Source of the DNA: Mallotus nudiflorus
Taxonomy: Eukaryota > Streptophyta > Magnoliopsida > Malpighiales > Euphorbiaceae
Direction of reading: 5' to 3'
NCBI GenBank assembly: GCA_947683625.1
Contig: CANTUR010000670.1
Coordinates: forward strand, 641,282-705,281
DNA length: 64,000 nt
Shown: in pieces, positions 58,163-64,000 of the stretch
Layout of the letters: every line of letters begins with the position of its first letter
How positions within the stretch are numbered: the first letter of the stretch is position 1
Program-made: the position numbers and the translations under genes
The notes under the pieces: generated by a model
What the model saw: only the letters and a program-made list of their open reading frames with translations
What the model was told of the DNA's origin: nothing
Database searches by the model: none

Positions 58163-61100
58163 TGTCACGACCCAAAACAGGGGCCATGACTGGCGCTAGG
58201 GAACGGGAATTCTTTCGAATCCGGAACCCGTAGCAAGCCTAAAAATAAAATAAAATATGCAATAATAATAACAACAGTATATAATGCAGCAGAAATAAAA
58301 ATCATACATATAATAATAACATTTGCATCAACTGGATTTAAATTAAATACTCATCTCATATATATATAAGCTCTTTTAATACAAATCCAGTTCAAATATA
58401 TAATACAACATCTCTTTAAATATTTAATGACTAATGCAGTGTCTAGATACAATAAAACTCAAGACTCAGGGAAGCAGTTTACACAAAGAAGCCGGGGCAG
58501 AAGAAATCCGGCGTACAGGCCTGCTACTGAGGTCTAAAGATGATGACTCTCCTGAAAAATTAGTCAACGGAGGGGAGTCAGACCTCACTGAGTGAATTAC
58601 TATAATATATATACATGCATACTAAATGACAATGCATACAGTCAACAATATATATATAATATGTATGTATACAAGCAATTACACACAAATGCAATAAAAT
58701 CATTTTATATATTTATTGAAAATCACTATTTATGAAGGATCAAATAGAACCCTATGATATCGAAACCTCAATCAGTGTTAGACAACACTCTAGCCATACA
58801 GGCTCACTTAATCCAAATATATCCACTTAATCCATTTAGACAGTAGACTGGCCCCGAGACACTAAGTCAACCGAGCTCCAGTAGTCTGACTACTAGTGTG
58901 ATTGGCCCCGAAACACTTGGTCAACCGAGCTCCAACAATCACACCTCCAAAACCATATCTCACACATCAAATAATCATATCCAATCAATATCCACAAATG
59001 GTTAGTAATATAGCCTAAATGCTATAAGCGCACCGGTACGTACTCGGTCCTGGTGTTGCCCACTAGGTAGCACGTTCTATTGATATCCTTCATTAATAAA
59101 TATAAAACATTCATTCACAAATAAATGATGCATGAATTTAAATAAAATAACAATATAAACCATATATATACTGGAAATATACCAAAAGTAAACCAGGTAT
59201 ATTTCAAGTATATATACGTCAAATAAATCCAATCAAATTATAAATTAAGCTAGAAATATATTTAAAAACATTTTAAATATAGTTTATTAATAAAACATGT
59301 ATATAATTTAATATATACCAAAAATAAACTAAGGATATACTTAAATAAAAATCATATTATTTATGCATTTTAATCAAAATAAAACATATATTTCTAAAAT
59401 CATACACCCTAAGCATATATATATAAAATAGCAACTCACACTTAATGCGCTCCTCGAGATGAATCCGACGGGCCTGGTTCACTAGGCCTCGGTCTCGGTG
59501 CAACTAAACAAACAATAACGACAGAAATCAGAATAAACCTAACAGAAAATCCTAGAACTCAATCTAGAATATTAAACACAGAATCGAAATTAGGGATAGA
59601 CCGGATATCACGTTTTACGAGAATTCTACCCAAAAATTCAGCAGAACCTCCCCTGTAAAACGAACATCTCTCTACTCAAAGAGTAGAGCCAACCCTGCAA
59701 AGAAATACACTTCGAAAATAAATGCAAAATTAGATTCATAACCCCTCGATCGGACTCTAAACTACAGTCTACCGATCGAGGTCCACAAACACAGAACAAT
59801 TTCAGAAATACCAAAAATACCCTTATAATATAGAATTTCATTTTTATAAGTAAAAATTACATAATTAACCTTAAAACACTGTAAAACACCGATAAAAACT
59901 CATTTTATTAGAAAAATCGTATATTATATATATAATTGAAAATAATTCACGAAAAATAGTTTTAATTAGTTTAAAAATACTACATAAATTTGTAGAAATC
60001 ATTTTTATACCTTAAATAACTATTAAAACCAATTAAATTACAATTTTAGCCAATTTTGTGTAAAATTACCAAAATACCCCTATATATATAAATATACTAT
60101 AATTATTTCAAAAATTCACCAAAAATTAATTTTCTCAACATATTTATCAATGATATCAATAATTAAACTCAATTAACCAATTAATTTCAATTAAAAACAC
60201 AATTAACCCTATTTTTCAAAAATTCCATAAACTAATTAAATTCAAAATAAATACATAGAAATTCATAAAAATTCCAAATAAATTCTATAATTCATTCAAC
60301 ACCTATAGTTACCATAAAAAACAATTTCATAATTTAATTAATTAATTTCCGAAAATAAGAAAATAATATTAAAATATTCAAAATTACCCAATAAATCAAA
60401 ATAATCTCCAAAAATTCCACAAAAATTCATACATGTAGATTAAACTACTAGAATCAACATTTGTGAAGGGACTTTTCATGAATCAAGCAATTCAAAGCTC
60501 AAAAAAATCAAAAACCCTAATATGGCCGAAATTGAAAATTCAAAACCTAAGCAAATCAAGACCATTTAAGCTCAAACCAAAGCTAGAATCACACTCACCG
60601 GAGCTCAAGGAGAAGAAAGAGACCGGCGATATTGAAAATGGTGGCCAGAATCATCGTGATCGACAGTGAAGAGAAATTCGGCTTCTCCGGCCAAAACCGA
60701 TCTCCAGACGCCGGAATCGGCTGCTACAGGCAGCTAGGAAGGTTGGGGAAGGTTGTGGCACGCCGGATGGTACACCAACGGCAAGGAAACGGCGTGACAG
60801 GCGACGGACGGCGATGGGGAAGTGGTCGGGGAAGAAGAGAGAAATCGGGGGCAATTCGGTAATTTTCCAAAAAACTTGATTTTTGACATATTATATGTAT
60901 ATATATATACTTTATACTATATAATAAAATAATATTAAATTACACACATTAAATATACACCACACACTTATATTTAATATTTTAAAATTTAATAATAAAT
61001 AAAAATAATTAAATAACAATAAAATTAATAAACAAATAATAAAATATTAGGGTAATAAATTAAACCCTAATTAAATAAATATATACACACATAGGCTTTT

Positions 61101-61366
61101 TTTAGTATTTTAAAAATACATATGAGGTTCATGCAAGTCCGTAAATATATTTAATATAATTATTAGTAATTTATTTATGTGAAAATTTTCCCGAAAATGC
61201 AAGTCCCTGGAAAATTTTACGTAAAACACTTAAAATAATAATAAACAAATAAAAATTAAATTTTAATTAAATAAAAGCTCATAAAATATCAATGTCATAT
61301 TTAAGAATTATTAACACTGCATATCCCGATACAATGTAAAAATGTTTAAAAATACGGGATATTACA
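58163..61366 (-). repeat. Tekay-3 3' LTR, complete (3204 bp)
   Basis: Reverse complement of the Tekay LTR: begins TGTCACGACCC and ends GGGATATTACA on the plus strand. Includes the same GC-rich island (60590-60860), whose splice-donor-like motif ACTCACCGGAG is kept, and the 54-bp direct repeat near 58846-58945. Inserted in Tat-II; the adjoining 5 bases AAGAC (58158-58162) should recur beyond the unseen other end. Confidence 0.93.
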
Positions 61367-61380
61367 GTCTTCCCCCCTTA
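61367..61380 (-). other. Polypurine tract of Tekay-3
   Basis: Minus strand TAAGGGGGGAAGAC directly before the LTR, the primer for plus-strand synthesis. The matching segment is missing from Tekay-2. Confidence 0.85.
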
Positions 61381-61429
61381 CAAGAATTCATCCCGAATTC
61401 CAGAAAGAAAAGATTACAGGATCAGGAAG

Positions 61430-63413
61430 GAAAGAGATACGGATAATCTTAGCGTCAGTCTCCCACGTATGCTCCTCGACTCTATCGCTACGCTACAGAA
61501 TCTTGACCATCGGAATCTGCTTCGACCGCAACTGTCGAACTTGATAATCTACAACCGCCACCCGGTTCTTCCACAAACGTCAAATCTTCATTCACTTCTA
61601 CACTGTCGGGCTGCAACATTGTGAAGGGTCTGAGATATACTTCCTTAACATCGAGATATGAAACACTGGATGCACCTGTGACATACTCGGAGGCAAATCC
61701 AACCGATATGCAACAGTGCAAACTCTATCCAAAATCTCAAACGGTTCGATATATCTCGGTGCTAACTTACCCTTCCTGCCAAATCTCATCACACCCTTCA
61801 TCGGAGATACTTTCAGAAAAATGAAATCTCCAACCTGAAACTCCACATCGCTGCGCCTAGGATCCGCATAACTCTTCTGCCTGCTAACTGCGGTCTCTAA
61901 TCTGCGCTTAATCATGGTGACTTTCTCTGCAGCATCCTGAACCATCTCAGGTCCAGTCAAAGCTCTCTCACCAATCTCATTCCAACTCAACGGGGATCTA
62001 CACTTCCTTCCATACAATGCCTCATATGGTGCCATACCAATACTGCTATGGTAGCTGTTATTATATGCAAACCCAACGAGTGGCAAATGATAATCCCAGC
62101 TACCTCCCAAATCCAGGACACATATCCTCAACATATCTTCCAGTGTCTGGATCGTCCTCTCAGACTGACCATCTGTCTGAGGATGAAAAGCAGTACTGAA
62201 ATCCAACCTAGTGCCCATCGCTTCCTGCAACTTCTGCCAAAAATGAGAAGTAAACACCGAACCTCTATCTGACACAATGGACACAGGTGCTCCATGAAGG
62301 CACACAATATGCTTCACGTACAACTTCGCCAATCTAGCTACAGAATAAGTGGCTTTCACAGGCTAGAAATGTGCAGACTTCGTCAATCTGTCTACAATCA
62401 CCCAGATGGAATCATATCTCCATCCTTAGAACGAGGTAAACCAACCACAAAATCCATAGCTATCCTTTCCCACTTCCACTCGGGAATAGGAAGAGGCTGA
62501 AGCTTCCTAGAAGGCTTCTGATGTTCAGCTTTCACTTGCTGACACGTCAGACATTTAGCAACATAATCGGTGACATCCTTCTTTAATCCATCCTACCAGT
62601 ATAAATCTCTGATACTGTGGTACATCTTAGTAACACCTGGATGAACGCTGTAAGCTGTAGAATGTGCTTCCTCTAAAATCTCCTCTCTCAAGTCATCCAC
62701 ATCAGGAACACACAATCTACCACTGATCCACAACACACTATCATCATCGAGTGTGAAATCAGTGAACTTCCCTACTCTGACATTCTCTGTAAGCTCTTCC
62801 AGAATAGGATCTCAGCTCTGAGCTGCTTTAATCCTATCCCTCAGTACAGATCATACTTTAAACTGAGCTAGCAGTCCACCTGATCTACTGATCTTCATCA
62901 TCAGACCTTGATCCACCAACAAATGCAACTCCTGGATCAACGGTCTGCTCTCAACACTGATGTGAGTAAGACTGCCTGAGGACTTTCTACTTAAGGCATC
63001 TGCTACCACATTAGCTTTACCTGGATGATATAGAATCTCACAATCGTAATCCTTCAACAATTCCAACCATCTCCTCTGCCTCAGATTCAAATCTCTCTGC
63101 TGGAAAATGTACTTAAGGCTCTTGTGATCAGTAAATATCTCACAAGTCACCCCGTACAGATAATGTCTCCAAATCTTCAAAGCAAAGATCACTGCCAGCC
63201 ATCTCAAGGTCATGTGTAGGATAGTTCTGCTCATGCTTCTTCAACTGCCTCGAAGCATAGGCTATCACCCTTCCATTATGCATCAACACACAACCAAGGC
63301 CAACTTTAGAGGCATCACAATAAACTGTGAACTTATCCATACTATTAGGCAAAGCTAATACTGGCGCTGTGGTCAATTTCTCCTTCAACAATTGGAAACT
63401 ATTCTCACAAGCG
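61430..63413 (-). pseudogene. Tekay-3 pol, RNase H to chromodomain, broken
   Basis: Minus strand. RNase H from about 63413 down to 62960 (FTVYCDASKVGLGCVLM, IFTDHKSLKYIFQQRDLN, ADALSRKSS). The integrase zinc region follows near 62550-62700. The core at 61598-62359 is open for 253 residues (SIVSDRGSVFTSHFW, FHPQTDGQSERTIQTLEDML, MAPYEALYGRKCRSPL, HPVFHISMLRKYI). The end, including the chromodomain near 61450-61530, is shifted and has TGG turned to TAG. Gag, protease and RT are missing because satellite DNA begins at about 63414-63428. Confidence 0.9.
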
Positions 63414-63427
63414 TCTACCACTATTTC

Positions 63428-64000
63428 GGCCCATGGATTTGATTGTGGCTTGCGCACTTGGGCTTCAAATGGACGTTCGTCGGCGGCATCGGTTGGACCC
63501 ACGGGGCCCATAATATATCAGATCGAAGCTGACTCAGAGGTCTACAGTGCGGGCTCTAAAGCCCATCTATAGCGATTTGTCTTTGGGCCAAAAAACCCAT
63601 GTTTAGGCCCATGGATTTGATAGAGTGGGCTTGGGCACTTGGGCTTCAAATGGATGTTCGTGGCGGCATTGGTTGACCCACGGGGCCCATAATATATCAC
63701 ATCGAAGCTGACTCAGAGGGCTACAGTGCGGGCTCTAAAGCCCATCTATAGCGATTTGTCTTTGGGCCCAAAAACCCATGTTTAGGCCCATGGATTTGAT
63801 AGAGTGGGCTTGGGCACTTGGGCTTCAAATGGAAGTTCGTGGTGGCATCGGTTGACCCACGGGGCCCATAATATATCAAATATAAGCTTACTCAGACGGC
63901 TATAGTGCGGGCTATAAAGCCCATCTATAACGATTTGTCTTTGGGCCTAAAAACCCATGTGTAGGCCCATGGATTTGATAGAGTGGGCTTGCGCACTTGG
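63428..64000. repeat. Satellite array, 178-179 bp monomer, >3 copies, continues
   Basis: Monomers begin with GGCCCATGGATTTGAT at 63428, 63606, 63785 and 63964, spaced 178, 179 and 179. Each contains CACTTGGGCTTCAAATGGA, GACCCACGGGGCCCATAAT, a CTGACTCAGA-like block, AAAGCCCATCTAT and GATTTGTCTTTGGGC. The units are nearly identical. Length is in the range of plant centromeric or other nucleosome-sized satellites. No coding capacity; short ORFs over it are chance. Confidence 0.93.

Noticed and set aside
61621..62500. Plus-strand ORFs across 61.6-62.5 kb
   Set aside because: Shadows of the Tekay-3 integrase reading on the minus strand.
63428..64000. Coding repeat or tandem gene fragment
   Set aside because: The open frames over the satellite (e.g. 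63327-63572, 63140-63511) are broken between monomers and have no domain; period 178-179 is not a multiple of three.

Overview
This window is nuclear DNA of a flowering plant, most likely a eudicot. It is AT-rich, has nested LTR retrotransposons primed by plant tRNA-type primer-binding sites, and holds two broken intron-containing genes that look like ent-kaurene synthase (gibberellin or specialised diterpene pathway). I cannot fix the family or species from the sequence alone. No rRNA, tRNA, CRISPR array or bacterial-type operon is visible. Nearly all the DNA is transposon; the only host-gene material is the diterpene synthase pseudogenes and their flanks.

Layout. (1) 1-14795: two forward Ty3/gypsy chromoviruses of the Tekay/Del type (Tekay-1 and Tekay-2) with about 3.2-kb LTRs. 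They are joined through a rearranged junction at 5560-5690 that contains the inverted tip of a third LTR. (2) 14796-29985: a decayed forward Athila-type gypsy element, split at 19033/29467 by a reverse-strand Ty1/copia Sirevirus (19034-29466). The Sirevirus carries an Athila-ORF1-like module downstream of pol, repeated polypurine tracts and clustered palindromes. (3) 30470-32227: the central and class I exons of a kaurene-synthase-like pseudogene (KSL-1). One of its introns is invaded by a complete Tat-type gypsy element, Tat-I (32497-41845, 5-bp target duplication TTATC), which has a long antisense, apparently intron-bearing ORF and a 90-bp tandem array in its 3' region. (4) 41846-52511: intergenic DNA with a duplicated block of about 1.1 kb (44280-45400 and 51045-52170), a 211-bp insertion bounded by a 9-bp repeat, and a second, small copia element (45493-50311, reverse). 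(5) 52512-53723: the first four exons of a second kaurene-synthase-like pseudogene (KSL-2), cut in its fourth intron by a second Tat element, Tat-II (53747 onward). (6) 58163-63413: a reverse Tekay element (Tekay-3) inserted into the RNase H region of Tat-II. (7) 63428-64000: start of a tandem satellite array with a 178-179 bp period that continues past the window.

Interplay. The history reads as a tandem pair or cluster of diterpene synthase genes that lost function. Both copies were then split by members of one Tat family, which were in turn hit by Tekay and satellite DNA. None of the transposon polyproteins seen is fully open. In Tekay-2 almost every premature stop is a C-to-T or G-to-A transition at CAG or CGA codons, as expected from long-term cytosine methylation. 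The most interesting items are the extra ORF modules of the Sirevirus and Tat-I, the Tekay junctions, and the parallel destruction of the two diterpene synthase copies.
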